Assembly: GCA_019914995.1 (NCBI GenBank)
Contig: CM034135.1
Span: forward strand, 4,652,501-4,716,500
Length of the DNA: 64,000 bases
Source of the DNA: Acanthochlamys bracteata
Taxonomy: Eukaryota; Streptophyta; Magnoliopsida; Pandanales; Velloziaceae
Reading direction: 5' to 3'
Shown: positions 44,520 through 58,489 of the stretch, piece by piece
Position numbering within the stretch: position 1 is the stretch's first letter
Layout: every line of letters starts with the position of its first letter
Notes under the pieces: model-generated
What the model was told of the DNA's origin: nothing
Databases searched by the model: none
Seen by the model: only the letters and a program-made list of their open reading frames with translations
Program-made: the position numbers and the translations under genes

Positions 44520-47500
44520 AAATACTTGTACTCGACAGAAGCGGCAAAACAATAGCATGCAAAGGTATCTATTATTATATCCGCCAGATTCTGCAGCAGC
44601 AGACAAATAGCATAATTCATGCACATATTCATAAACATTACTGTACAATATACAATACTCTTTAAGTGATCCACATGGTAATCACACTAACAGGCAAAAA
44701 AAGAAATTCTATGGTATCAACAATACCTTCTAATTAATTATTTAAACGAAAGATCCAATAATAGCTAAACGTAACACTAATGGAAGAGATATGGAAACAA
44801 ACCACAAGAACATCATAGCTTTGGCGTATAACATGTCACTGACATTTCAAGTTGATATGCCTAATTGTTTAAAAGCCACTTCTGGTGAGGGAAGGCCATC
44901 TGTGATTTTTGGTTTTCTATAGCGATGATGAAACCAATACTAAACGCTTCAAAATGAGCTTCACTTTACATAACATGGAGACAGGTACTACCACTATGAT
45001 AGGACTTGCCCCGTTTGCAAAGCAAAAAAGAAGAAAACAACGTTGTCCAGATAAGGAACACGTTGAGCAAATCAACCAAACCGTCCTCAGAACATGTAAA
45101 CCAAATAGAATTATGCACCAAAGCAAAAATAAACCTATGGTCAATTATTGGGTATGCTCACAGTTTCTTTTGATTGGGGGTTTAGACAAGACTAGATGAA
45201 AGCTTCAACCTGACACCATTCCCAAATATTTAGGTAAGAGTTCTATGGTAGGATTTGCACACTTGTCTAGATTCCACTAGAAGGAAAATCTAAGTAGGTA
45301 TTGCCAAAGAAGCAAATATGCGATGGTCTTGTATCCAGAAAGATATGACTATTCATCTCATTTTTAAGATTTGATCCAGTTCATTATTTTTCAAACACTT
45401 AACCACTTCCTCACAGATGCATTCAACAGAAAAATAATTCATCAGTATATGTTGGTAACAAAAACTCAAAGAATCCAAGATGTAGAGAAAACAAGAAGAG
45501 GCCAGAACTTCTTAGTGGGGATACTTATTAGAAAGAAGCCAAGTGAAACAGCTAATGACAAAAAGTATTGTAAAATACAAAATGATATTCAGAATATTTA
45601 CGTATAAGAGGTCTAAAGAAGCAAGATGAAAGACTAAAGAAACAAAACCAGAAACATGAGGAATTAAAGTATGTGAACATGACAAAAAAATAGGCATCAA
45701 ACAGAAAATGCAGTACACAGGACACAATAATGATATTTGACATTTCTTCATATAAAATCAGAAACAACTAATATTTTATTAAAAAAAAGGGGGAAAAAAA
45801 GGAATGCTCTTGAAGAGATCTTAAGATGCAGGAATTGTAGAGAACTCTAGCGTATGAAAGTTCTATCGCTCTAAAAGTTACAAGGCCTAAGATGACAACA
45901 TTGAGTAGTTACCTGTTCTTGGGCTAGGGTTAGAGGCTTTCTCCTTATCTGAACTTCCCCAATCACTTCCAGATCTTCCCCAGCCACCACCTGCAGATCC
46001 CAAGTCAGAGTAACCACCACCAGCAGATGGTCTCATTGGCACCATGGCAGCAACAGAACGAAGAGATGGTCCACCATCAGGAGGTTTATCAATGTTTCTT
46101 TGAAAATAAGCTACTAAACGATCAATTTCTTCGAAGTCCTTCTTCCGAAACCTAAAACCCTTTGGATATAGCCCTATGTATTCATGATGTGGGTTTGTGC
46201 TCCTGATATATGATAAAATAAATGTTCCAGGGTGTTCATGAGAAATTCCAAAACAGTAGACTATCCTTGTTGGGTTTTCTACTTTCTCTGCTCTTAACTT
46301 GTCATCAACTTCTGCTTTTGTTCCTTCCCGGAATTTGCGATAAGAAAGCATACTCTTCAGATGTGTGACTAAAGGATCAACATATCTATCCATGACCTGC
46401 AAGGACGGATCGTATTACGAAACAACTCATGATGTTGCAGAGACTCTCTAATTCAAATGCCTAAATTTTCTATGGATTTATTTACTAGAACAATAATTAG
46501 AGAAACAGACAAATGGAAGCAAAGAAGGATACGAATTAAGCAAAATTCCCAAATTGTTCAGTTCATCTCTTAATAAGTTCAACGTAATACCATGTTCTTT
46601 GATTTGCAACAAGAGCATGGAAACAATATAATAATTCTAAATTTTTACCTCATCAAGATCCTCAAAAGTGTCCTTGTCAATTGTCAGTGTTTTCCCTAAC
46701 CGAAGCAAACTTGTGATATCCTTGTGATCTTTGCCCCCTTCAACTATCTCCTTGTGTGCATAGACACCATCATATATTTTGACTGTTAAAGTCAGAAAAG
46801 ATGGACCCTTTGAGCTTGGACGGATAATGCTCTCACCAGCTTCTTTGTCTGAGAGATACTGTTGGAGCACAATAAACTTTTCATTACTGACAGATCCAAC
46901 AATTATAAAAAGTATATAGAGTGAACATTCAAGCTCATAATCAGCTTACCTCTATTGCTTCATCAGCTGTCAAATTCTGGAAACGGGGATGAACAATCAT
47001 CCTTGATTTGAATTGCCTCTTTGTTAGCTCCTTTTCTTTTCGAGCCTTCTCTTGCTCACTGCGTAAACTTAGTTCATCCTCTTGGTAATATTCATCCACA
47101 TTACGAAAAATGCGGGGTCTTCTCCTTAAATCACTTGCCTTTGAAGTCAGGTAAACAAGTAACCTATTTTTATTTATATTCTTGATTTTACAAGTTACTA
47201 TATCACCTTCTTGAACCTTAGGTTCAAAACCATCATCAGAGTAATCTTCCGCCATGATTACACCTTTCAAGCCAGAGTCAAACGCACAGAGAATGCGACT
47301 TTCCTGGACACCACGGACTGTTACTTGGACGATCCTTCCTTCAGCAAGTGTATCTTCAGTTTCACCAGAAAGCAAAGTAAACTCCTCGTCTGGGTTGGGC
47401 TCCTTGAAGGGGGTTCTCCAATCCTGAAAGCCATGCAAGAGCTCCATTTTTATATCATACAAGGTCTCCCGTTTGTTGGTACCAAATTTCTCCAGCGTGC

Positions 47501-50500
47501 TATCTGCATAACTATCTATTTGAAGCGCTTTAAGCATGTCTGGCTTCTCCCTTACATGCTCAATGGCCATTTCCTGTGTGTCATCATCTAGCTCATTAAC
47601 TGATGTATCCATAGCAAAGACATCCTTGGCTAAGTTCTTTGCCAGGTCATATGACTCGGGATGAATTCTTGTATCATCCAAAAGGTCCATGATATGATGA
47701 TGGCCTGAGACTGCTGTCCCAGTGCGGCGAACACGTAAAAAACCAACTGCATTAATGAAGACCTTCTTCCTGAGAATCTTACCCATTGGAATCTCTTTAC
47801 GATTGAAAATGGAGCCAACTCTTATGAATGCTCTCTGTAAAGCAGATGATTTTCGAGGACCAAGCCCTGATATAAATTGTAAAGGAGCAAATAGCCACTC
47901 GTGACTTGCTGCTAAATTTACATCTAAACCAACTTGGTTTGTTGCATCCACCATAATCTGTTCTACCATTTCATACTTCTCATCTGCAGTAAGAAAATGT
48001 TCCAGAGGGCAAAGCTTCCAAGATAGAATCTCTTTTCCAGGCCCGCAGAGTGTTGCAATCATAGCTAAAGGATTCTGAAGGTAACGACCAAGAGCAACAG
48101 CACGCCTGACAATGCCTGACAAATACATATGGAAAGCGTAAGTTAATAGAACTTCTAACATGCTAAATCATGCAAAATTTTTGGCTGATTACCTGATTGC
48201 CCAGGAAGTTGATCTGCAGAAACACGGGAATTCTCATATAAGCGAGGAAGAGATTCATCCCCATACATAATATTGATATTCTCTATATCTTCACTAACAT
48301 CTCGAGGATGATCTTCCACTATTTTAAATATCACCTGGTGCACAACCAATGCTAATCAAATATCTGTTCCCAATGAATAGAACAACTTGACCTTTAAGCT
48401 TTACTTATAGGCAACAATAAACATCTCAAACTATGAACACCTTTTACATTTTATTAAGGCCTATTTTTCTGCTAGGGCTATCATATGCTTCCTATTGAAC
48501 GTAAACACTTGAATCTTATGCTTGCTTATCCACATCCTTGTATACCAGAGAGTATGCCCTGGGAATATTAAAAAATAAGCCGAAGACAAAAAATACTATC
48601 GATCAGAGTATAGCAGCAGGGGCAGTGCACATTCGTTATTGTAATCACTAGTCTTCTTGCATTTGATACCATGGTTTGCTCTATAGTGTTTAGGTGAGCA
48701 TAGACTTGTTTGATATTCTGGCACCTACCAATTTATGCCTGGACCACTAGATAAATGTATTTGTAATCAATCCAAGAACTTCATAAACTAGTTACTGTTT
48801 GAGGTTTGTCTTACAAAGGTGAATAAGAAAATAGGAAACTTATAAAAGTTGGAAGTGTAACCAGGTGGGTGTACATGACAACTTAACATCACTTATGTGA
48901 GTTAAACGTAAGGAAGTCCATCCAAAATCAAAATAAGAATTTTCAATCTAAATTGGTAAATACTCAAAAGAGATAGTAGAAGATTACATGCTTCTTATAA
49001 CTTACAATTGCAATTTAGACGGAATGCCTATAAAGTTTAAAATATTGATGCATATGCAAATGATTGAGCATAAAACCAGCTCCTTAGCATGGCTGCTCCA
49101 CAAGTCAAGGATGTAACAGAATGACATTAAGCAAGTGTAAAGGTAAAGGGGCTTGGAAATACCTCAAAGATATCATCCTTGAGCAGTCTACAAGACAGAT
49201 TAGCTGCTCCAACACAGATGGCATGTGGTTGGTGATCAGTAATAAATTTAAGCACTCTTTGCTGATCATTTTTCTTACGCTGCTGTTCAGCAACACCTTG
49301 CGACCGTATGCTTATTGAACCAGCATATAATACATCCACCATTTCACCAGAAGAATCGAGCATCACAAAAGTAGTGGCTGGCTTACCAGGTCCCCAACAG
49401 CAAGCCATAATTCTTGACTCATACTCATCATCAGAGTCATTCTCAGCACCCTTTGGCCTGTAGGGCGCAACCGAAACTTTATTCCATAAATGTCTTCCGT
49501 ATTCCATGAGAAGCCAACTCTTGGCTCTTGCTGTCAACAAAGACCGGACCTCCTTTTCTGTTGCAGGGAAAAGAAAATTCCAGAAAGCATCTTCAAGTAT
49601 CAGTTTACGTTGTTCATTCCACAATTGAGCAGTCTTACTCACACGATCACTTAAGTAGATCTCTTTAACTTCATTCAGTAACTTATTCTGAGCATGCTCT
49701 GACATTTTGATAGTAACCTGAAGAAGCTTCTCTTCTTCACCTTTCTGAATGAGCAACCACTGTGCATCTTCAAACTTGGATATTGGCTTCTCACGTAGCC
49801 ACTTCAAGCTTGAAAGCTGGTGATAGGAATCTATGATAGAATTTCCTTCTGGGGTAGGGCTAGTAGAGACAACCGCATCACCTAAATAAACACTGCGAAC
49901 ATGCTTCCTAACGGTAGGCTCACAGCCTATCTCAACTGCTGCCTGAATAAATGGCATAATGAATCACATTAAAGGTAACTTGTAGACCAACTTAAATCAA
50001 ATAAGCAGTAAAGATTAGATATGTAAACATGTCCATAGGCTTCAATATGTCACCAGAGGGCATAGATAGGGAAGAAATAGGAGATAATGATCATGTACAA
50101 TTCTAACTTGATTTCAACAAAAAAGGTGAAATAAGTGCATGTCATGTTTCTTTTCCCCCCTTTTTTGTGATGGTTTACTCTATAATAAAAGAAAAAGATA
50201 TATACCATGTGTCTGGCACCTTTGAGCACATCTTGCGGGGTCTCAAACATTGCACAGGTAAAATTGGCAGCAACTTCCTCAGGCGTCTCTCTAGCATCCT
50301 CCAGCTCTCCCAAAGTCTGAGATAAAAGGAAGGCACGATCATCAGGCAATACTTAAATAGGAAACGAAGGCACGACAAATGGAGGCATATATACCCCTTC
50401 TAGCGACAAGATACTCCCAAACTGCTCAGCACTACGACCAAACTTGCTAGCAACCTCCCACAAGCCAGCCTTGTAACAAGTACTATATAACGATCTTCTC

Positions 50501-53124
50501 TTTGGCCTCTTAAACTGACCCTCATCAAGATCAACCTCACCGGGTGGAAAATGCAAATTAAACTTTGAATCAACATCGTCAACCTCTCTCTCTGAGTTGG
50601 CTCTATTAAGGGCTTCTATTATGGATTCAAAAAGCTTTCTGTTTAGGGCAAGCCTAGTCTCATCATCAATTCTTCGGACTTCCTCTTCAAAACGTTTAGT
50701 GTAATAAGCCTGGAGAGCACTCTTCCTCTTCTGAAGTAGCAGCCACTTCTTGTCCAAAGAATGTACTGCCCATAGGACCTGAAAAAAGACATAATTTTAA
50801 CGAACAAAATCCATGATAAAATGATTACAACCGAAAGTTATAGCAAGGAAATCCACCTTATGCCACCTCATTTTAGGCCTTTCTTCGTCACCATCGACAT
50901 CTTCATCGTAATCTTTCAAAAGCGTGGAACATAGTTCTTTCCTGTACATTGCGATGAATGGAATCTACAACACAGAAAGAGCATAGATAATAATCGTGAG
51001 GAGAGATCAATACACCTTTTGACATTAATTAAAACAAACTAGAGCAGCTAAGTACTTACATCCAACTTCTGCACATGAAGCATTGTCAAAACATTGCCAA
51101 TTTCCTCCTTCCAGGTATTGGCAATTTCCTCTTTTCTAATATTATCGACTAACTTATAGTAACCAATAGCCAGCAGTGGTGAGTTGGGACTGATGAGATG
51201 CTCATGTATCCAACCACTCTCCTCTGCTATACTCTGGTCATCTGTAGGGGGAGGACCAGTAATATCTTCCAATAACTGCAGAGTTTAAATTCTAGGATTA
51301 ATCTTATCTGTACTCTCCAAAATATCTGGAACGAGAAGATGAAATTCCCTAGTCTGGGAGAAAAAACAAAAAGCCTTACAAAAATTTACCTGAATCCTCT
51401 CTGGGACATCAGTTTCTCTGATTCTATCGTCCTCCGGGGTCATATACTTCTCTGAAAGAATAAGGGGTTCAAACTCATCCTCTATCCTTTTCTCTCCCCA
51501 GAGAGATGAGTCACTTGCTCCCCTGCCTTGCTTTCTTAGCATAAGCAACTCATCTACGTCGCCAAATATCTCATGTGCTTCTTGCAACGCTGATGACGAA
51601 ACACCAGGAGCTTGTCTGTATTTCTTCTTCTTCAGTTTCTTCTTCCTGAAAGAAATAAAGAATAGAAGGACATAACATCAGCGGAATACAAACATCCGCC
51701 CTGTAACCAACATACAGAATTGCAACATCTCTTACCTCACTACAGCACCAGTCTCATCAACATCATCTTCATCAACAATGAAATCAGCCATTTCATCCTC
51801 CTCACCAATCATATCAGCCTCTTCCTCTTCCTCGGGCAGCTCCTCTTCTTCAGCAATGTCCTCCAAGGGGAGACCTGTAAACAATAAAGACTCAGGATTT
51901 TCGAATATAGAACCAAATGCCACCAAGACTACAAAATTTACCTTCATCATCACCAAACAAACTACGCTTCAGTTTCTCTTCAGCTGACCTGCCACCGCGA
52001 CTACTCCTATCTGCCTCCTCTTCATCAGAGAAGCGAGAATGCTCATCCGCTCCCATATCCCTCCCTGCCTTCTTCAGCCGCTTAAATTTATTACCCTATT
52101 TGTGTATTGCCACCATAAACACATTAGACCATCTTCTAGACAGAAAAAGGTGAACCCACAATTGTAAGGGTTTATCGAACTTACAGGTCTGGGTCGTTGG
52201 ACAGCAATGTTGTTGTCTTCCAGCAATTCATAGTCGTCTTCGTCCAGCATGTAAGTCTTTTCAGATTCCCTGTGCAAAATTCAGTTTGGATAGCTAATCA
52301 GAAAACATATTGGGCTTGTAAAGTATTAAGCCAATGATATAGCTACAATAACAGAACACGCATTACTCTTCCACACACTCCAAGCAAAATTTATCATAGA
52401 ATAACATATTAATCACACCAGGCAAGAATATTATTATCATGCGATAGGTCATGGTTGATGTGGTGGGCAATGGCCTAGCAATCGTTAACTTCTGTTAATG
52501 CATGCAACATATTGGCATCACGGCAATCATAAGGTGTAGCAAGGCACCTTGGTGACGATAACATGCATACATGGTCACCAATAGTATTGGCAGCTCTCAT
52601 TCCCAAAAAAAAAAAAAAAAACAAACATAGAGCACAATCATCCACCTTTTCTTCTTCCTTTTCTTTTTATGACGCTCTTCATCGCTCTCCTCTTTTTCTT
52701 CCGCCTCCTCCTCTTCTTCATCATCATCGACAATGAATCCATCCTTCTCGTATTCATCCTGTCCTTCTGTTCACAAAAGAAAAGAAAAGAAAAGAGAAAA
52801 AAAACCAAAATTTTAGTTACCAAAAACAAAGCCTTAACCCCAAAAAACCCCAAAAATCAAAACCTCTCACTCAACTAAAAAACAAACCACGAAAAAGATA
52901 AAAATTACAAACAATCACCTTCTTCCTCATCCTCATCATCGTCATCATCCCGTCTCTCGTGTCCGGCAACGTTTTCCGGTGCCTCCTCTTCTTCCTCCAT
53001 CTCCTCTACAGAGTCAATACGTGAAAAAAAATCACCAACCGGGTGAGATACAATAAACAAAGAAAACCACACGAGCAAATTTAAACAAACCTTCCCCGTC
53101 GGAAAGAACCGTTCTGCCGCCCAT
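43596..53124 (-). CDS. SPT6L: Transcription elongation factor SPT6-like with GW/WG tail
   Basis: Seventeen exons on the minus strand with GT/AG borders and consistent phases: 53124-53091, 53005-52919, 52766-52646, 52269-52185, 52095-51942, 51874-51736, 51645-51390, 51275-51060, 50964-50857, 50778-50395, 50316-50206, 49942-49163, 48334-48193, 48115-46950, 46858-46649, 46396-45913, 44227-43596. They encode 1702 aa. SPT6 is a nuclear histone chaperone travelling with RNA polymerase II. Domains: acidic N-terminus (1-300), helical core with PFIAMYRKE, YqgF-like fold (about 740-870), helix-hairpin-helix (LQFISGLGPRKSSALQRAF, about 955), S1 RNA-binding domain (about 1131-1198), tandem SH2 (about 1250-1440, with SIIRPSSKGPSFLTLT), and a Gly-rich tail from about 1460 with 14 Trp, nearly all in WG or GW pairs. 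This tail is the plant-specific AGO-hook seen in Arabidopsis SPT6L/GTB1. The gene looks intact. Confidence 0.95.
44475..44514. repeat. GTAT/TA microsatellite in the last SPT6L intron
   Basis: (GTAT)n passing into (TA)n within the 1.7-kb intron 44228-45912. No other feature was seen in this intron. Confidence 0.9.
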
Positions 53125-53954
53125 TCTCTGTAAACGAAAAGCAGGAAGACCTGACCCTAGAATGTATCGAACAGAAACCTAAGGGTGCTTCAAATTTAGC
53201 TCAAACACCGATTGATTGAAATAGAGAAAGGTCAATTAGGGCTTTCTTCAAGAAAGGAGAGCGACCACCGTCAGTAGTAGTATTTGAATAGATGAACGCC
53301 AGCGAACTGTTTCAACGGCGGCGCGGAGGAGGATCGCCGTCGCGGGGGATCTAGAGATAAATTTGATTTTTTAATTGATACGGAGAAAGTATTCCTATAT
53401 ACTTTTTAATAGATAAGAAAATCTAGAGTTAAGAATGATAAATACAAATTCACTACAATATGACTATTGTATCCCTATATTTGCGGTATTAGCTATTCCG
53501 TCTGCATTAGAAGAATAGTTTCAGTAATGATAAATATGTAATTAATGAGAATAGTGAAAGATAGCGACGAGAATTTCAGGGAAGAATGAGCACCGTCGAC
53601 ATGCTTGTAAACTGTAATTATCTTGAAATAACTGGCACGGTAAGAGATTGTTTGTATATTATACATCATTTATACTACATCAATAACATGCGTTCACCAA
53701 AAAGTAAAAAAATAAAATTACACACCACTGTCTAAAATCATATAAATTTAAGCCGTACATTTATTTTGCTTTCTTGCTCGACGCGATAAAAGAAAGAATC
53801 AGCAAAGATAGCAGACTGCTAATATAAGTTGTAACTACTTAGTTCTGAAAAATCAGCAAAGTGATGCACTCTGGGACTTGTGAATTATATACAGACGCCT
53901 TCCAGGTTACATTCCCAGCTTCTGAAGCAATGGATTGGTAGGTATTCCTTCTTT
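53125..53954 (-). other. SPT6L 5'UTR/promoter side and intergenic DNA
   Basis: 53125-53340 is GC-richer than its surroundings and is the likely 5'UTR and proximal promoter of SPT6L, without an obvious TATA box. 53350-53954 has no recognised feature. Confidence 0.5.
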
Positions 53955-56094
53955 GTTATTGTAACAGTTTGACTTGTGATAGGCTAAAGTAAATCATATT
54001 TGAAAATAGAGGTCCTAATATGTAATAGTTTTTTTTCTTTTTTATTTTCTTCTCCTTACCTTCTTCTTCTCCTTCAACCCAATAGCCACCTCGGTGCCCC
54101 CTCAGCGGCAGCGATTTTTCTCCTCCGGCGCCATTAATTTTCTTTGTTCTTACTCCGGTGTGTATCTTTAAGTCCTTCCCTTGCTCTCCTTGCTTCAATT
54201 TCGTCGGATGAATTATGATGCTTTTTGAATTATGATGCTTCAATTTCGCCTTCGAGATATATAATCTACATGAATTATGATGCTCTTTTGTCTTTTGAGC
54301 TTGTTATAAGCCACTGATTAATTCTTTTTCTATAGGTGTTCTTGGATTAAAAATCGGCAAGGTCGTTAGCGTGCTACGATGTCGATTTGGACTTGATATT
54401 GATAGTTGATTCGGGTAAGCTGTTGAACTTGTTAATTCTAGCAATAATTATATAGTGAATAAAAAGCGAATGAAATCCTAGAATGTACTTAATGTAGCGT
54501 TTTGGTTTTAAACTTCGAATTTAGTTATGCTATGTGTTATGAATGGGGAGTTTAGACTTCGGTTAACGTTTTAGAGTAATGAATGTTTCTGTGTGTGTAT
54601 TAGGATTGGACGAATGTTGTGGAGCCGAGTGGTGCAGATTAGTGTTGATAGGTGACTTGTATAGATTTGCATGGACCTTCAGGTGAGGATTATTTGGGTA
54701 TTTTCTCTTTAGCTTTATCGTTACGTTTTCAACGCAAATAACATCCGCTTTAAAACCTCATATATGACTTTGTCAATTTCAGTGCATATGAGATTTGATC
54801 CTCATATTTGTGGTGCATGCTTGTTTGACTTATATTTAAGCATATGTAAAGACATGCTAGTAAATAAGTAAGTTATCATATTATTTCAGATTCTACTTAT
54901 ACATATTCATGGGTTAGGTGATAGAAAACTTAGTAGTATGATTGATAACGCATAAGGAGAGTGCCTAATAATGCATTCCGACACGAGAATCATGACAATT
55001 ATAAAAGCATGCGTGCCTTTCGTAGTATTATAATACTAAATTTCATTTAGCATGCTTATGACTAGTACATATGTATAGGAATTTTGACACAAAATATATT
55101 CATTTGCTACTAGTAGATGGCTTAACATGTCTATCTAGTATACTCAAGTCGACAAAATTGCAAATGTATATTGGAAACCAATTGTATGAACTATTATGCA
55201 TACCGTTTGGACTTTTGTGTAGGATGCATAACTCATTTGTGGAACATGCTATATAAGAAACGATGATCATTGACAACATGATGCATGGTAACTTAGATAT
55301 GTGTGAATGCTATTCATCTATTGCTTGCATATAATTCTCAAGCATATATTATACAATATTGTATATTTACATGTATATGAATGTATTATTGTGAATGAAC
55401 GTAATAGAGGCTTTATGCCTGATTGATCATGATGCATACGCATATGACCTATAGTTCGATTGACCTTATGCATGTATATTCACGCTGCACGAGAACAGAC
55501 GAGTCAGAAGCTGAGATTAGAACCCTAGTTGGTGTGTGACAGACACCCACCTATGGCCATAGTATTGTTAGACCCATGCGCGTAGGAGCGATACCACGGC
55601 CCATCCGGTTCGATCACCTGAGATGGTGGTTACCTCGCCGAGATAGGAGTAGCCTGATTGGTAGGTTTGAGCTGGAGACTAGGTCTCGCTCTTTATTATA
55701 TGACTATTATCCTGATTTTCTGATTAGTGTCACGTCATGTGGATAGATATATGTGCATGCACGATGATATATGCAGATAGTATAGGTATGTAATTGGCCT
55801 TTTGCTTCATCTTGATTTTCTCAGATCATATATATATAAGTATATGTGCAAGCATAATCATATGTATAAATAATATATGCATATATATAGATATATATAT
55901 GGTAGTTTGATTGTTAGGTTTATCTTCTTGAAATTTTAAGGGAAGTTCTATCGAATTTTTTCTAAAAATTTTGGATTAAGATATTTTGAGTCAATTTTGT
56001 GTTAAGCATTACTAGGCTAGGCCGAGCTTGGATTTCACTTGGGCTTGATTTGGTCTAGTACCGGTCATGGCCCAAGTTGGATTGTGACAGTTAT
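53955..56094 (+). mobile_element. Solo LTR (Ty3/gypsy-like) with perfect 5-bp target duplication
   Basis: The element begins TGTAACAGTTTGAC at 53960 and ends GGATTGTGACA at 56089, giving TG...CA termini and a length of 2130 bp. The flanking 5 bp are GTTAT on both sides (53955-53959 and 56090-56094). No primer-binding site or polypurine tract follows, and no internal coding region exists. It is therefore a solo LTR left by recombination between two LTRs. Long LTRs starting TGTAACA and ending GTGACA recall Tekay/Del-type chromoviruses; that placement is inference. Internally a GAATTATGATGCT unit occurs three times (54206-54285). Confidence 0.85.
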
Positions 56095-56282
56095 TCTGAT
56101 AGAATCAAGAGTCATAAGAGAAAGGTTTCTGAACAAAAATTTATCCCTGCAATGACAAAACAACCAATGAGGATTTTCTAAATAATTCTTGCATTTTATT
56201 ACTTAATTCTTTCCTGGTGTGCCAAATGGGACGTTTGTAAACTCGTATTACTGATTTCTCCGCGGTAATCGACCATTCATAT

Positions 56283-56690
56283 TGTCACGAATGAGAAGAG
56301 ACTCCATAACCCATGGCTCTTAAGTAAGGTAGACATAGAAGGATGCACTCAAGTATATGCATTGGGTGGTGAGAGTGTACAAGAACACCCAAGACATGAG
56401 GAAGAAGGACAGAGTATCTATAGGAGTGTGTTTTCTTAGGAAACAATTAATAAGAGTTGTGTTTCAGTAAGAAGCAACATTAGCTTTTGCATTGCTTGAG
56501 AAGAGTTTTAGTCGTAGAAGTGTATCAACTTGGGACACTTCTAGATCTCAGCTATAAGGGTGTTATCACCTTGCAAGTTATGATAAATCAAATTAGTAAT
56601 GCAGCTTTAATTTTACTTTTACTTTTGTCTTTTAGTATTTGCTCGTACTCATTACTATCCTGGTGATCTTAAACCTTAACAAGTGGTACC
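56283..56690 (+). repeat. 5' LTR and primer-binding site of a decayed Ty3/gypsy element
   Basis: TGTCACGAATGAGAAG at 56283 is a plausible LTR start and CCTTAACA at 56681 a plausible LTR end (399 bp). It is followed two bases later by TGGTACCAAACACTG, a decayed initiator-Met primer-binding site (TGGTATCAGAG type). Downstream are gag-like and, after later insertions, pol-like remnants of a chromovirus in the same orientation. The 5' edge rests on sequence pattern only. Confidence 0.55.
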
Positions 56691-57035
56691 AAACACTGAT
56701 TTCATAGAACCAGCACACTCCAATGCACCGGATTCACCCTTATCACCACACTCTCCGCATAACAATCAATCTTCCACCTTTCTACAAATTCCTGCATCCA
56801 CTAAAAAATCATTCCCAAACCTACATCCAAATAACATCAAGGTATATGACAATAAATGACATATTGCATCTGTAATCACCCAGCCTAGTAGCAACATGAT
56901 AGCTCCTTAAGGCTCGAAAACATCCTACAAAGCAAGGGGTGACCCAGGGTCTTCAAATCAAATTTCCATGAGGATTGCCCAAAAGCCCCGTATGTATACT
57001 AATTACGGGTATATATCACCTCCTCTCGTGACCAA

Positions 57036-57798
57036 GGTTGTTAAATCGGAATTTTATGTAGGATCGTTTCGCTTTATAGGATCGTAAAATCAGGATTTTA
57101 CATAAGATCGTAAGATCTTACTTATCAATAATTTTTTTAAAAAATTATTTACTATTTTTAAAATTTTAGATAGTACTTATTAATATTGCTGAAAATTAAA
57201 GATATAATTTTTTTTATACTTTATTTTAATGTAATAAATTAACAATATTTATATTTGTGGTTCAGATAAATTATATTATTAATAATTTTTTATATTTATT
57301 TAACTTATTATCATAATATCTTTACAAATTATGTCATTATTTATAAATGTAGATTTATATAGTTATACCATATTTAGAAAATCTAATTTTTTATATAATC
57401 AATTAATTAAGCGTCAAGTAATCGTATTTATCGCTTCAAAATAAAGGAAAAAAATATAATCCAAAATACCACGATATAGAAAATATTTTGCTTTTATAAT
57501 AAACTTCTCACAAAATAAACCAAACACAATTACACCCGCTACAAATGAATGATTTATCTTCTTTAAGCTATTCCAACTTCGTTCGAAATTCTCGATAGCT
57601 CTCCTGATTCATGAAAATTTTTTATAAGATAAAATCGTAAGATCGCAAGTAAAATCGAGATTTTAAGAATTCTAGGATTAAAATCGGGATCTTATAGATT
57701 AGAAGTAAGATCGAGATCTTGTATCAAGTAGGATAATTTTGTTGATGTAAAACGTAAAATCATAAGATTTTAAGATTTAAATTGAAATTTTAACAACC
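57036..57798. mobile_element. GGTTGTTAAAAT element, copy 1
   Basis: Starts GGTTGTTAAATCGGAATTTT and ends AAATTTTAACAACC, giving inverted tips. The body is AT-rich with many GATCGTAAGATC/GATCTTAC-type units at both ends. It is about 85% similar by eye to the copy at 59222-59957. No coding frame. It lies inside the decayed chromovirus. Confidence 0.7.
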
Positions 57799-57879
57799 AT
57801 CTCGTTACTAACTACAATCCCAGCCTTATTTATGATGAACCCTAAAACCACGACTTTGCTGCAATATACATCACCTGTA

Positions 57880-58474
57880 ATGCCAGTACTTGTGAGAAAA
57901 GTATCATTGTCACGAGGATTAATTAACTTATCAAGTATCGAAAATAACTAATTATAAAATTATTTGAATAATATATCTAAATAGAGTGAATGGTAAAAAT
58001 AAATAAAATAAAACAAAGAAAAATCATACTTGTGAGAATAAATGTTTAAGTGCTATGATATTTGATTTCATCGTAATTAATCCAATTCAACTCTGTATTT
58101 ATGCTATAGAAGATATTATCTTTATTGACAGTTGGAAAATCATAATTATTTTGATATAGTTTCTTAAGCTATACAAAAAATATTTCCATACAATAACTCA
58201 CTATATCTCTATATGAATTAGCAAATAAGAAAGATTATTAAGTTCTATGACATCCTAACTTAACTGCACGAACTATAAGAGTACATCTCTCATGCAATTA
58301 ATGGCATTCATTATAAAGACTAATAATTCATACATCACATCTATGTCTCAATATGAATCTTAAAACGAATATTGGCCAAATACTAATTAAGCACGGTATT
58401 GGATATTAATAAATAATTATAAAACTTTGAATATCATAGATTAAGAATTAAACCATTATAATTAGGATAAATCA
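57880..58474 (-). repeat. Reverse-oriented LTR remnant, related to the LTR at 62822-63459
   Basis: Its reverse complement starts TGATTTATCCTAATTATAAT and matches the right-hand LTR through most of its length, including GATTCATATTGAGA, AGATGTGATGT, TTGCATGAGAGA and GTTATTTTCGATACTTGATA. No primer-binding site adjoins it and no matching target duplication was found. It is probably a solo or truncated LTR of the same family inserted in the opposite direction. Confidence 0.7.
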
Positions 58475-58489
58475 TAGTCTCAGTAAAGA

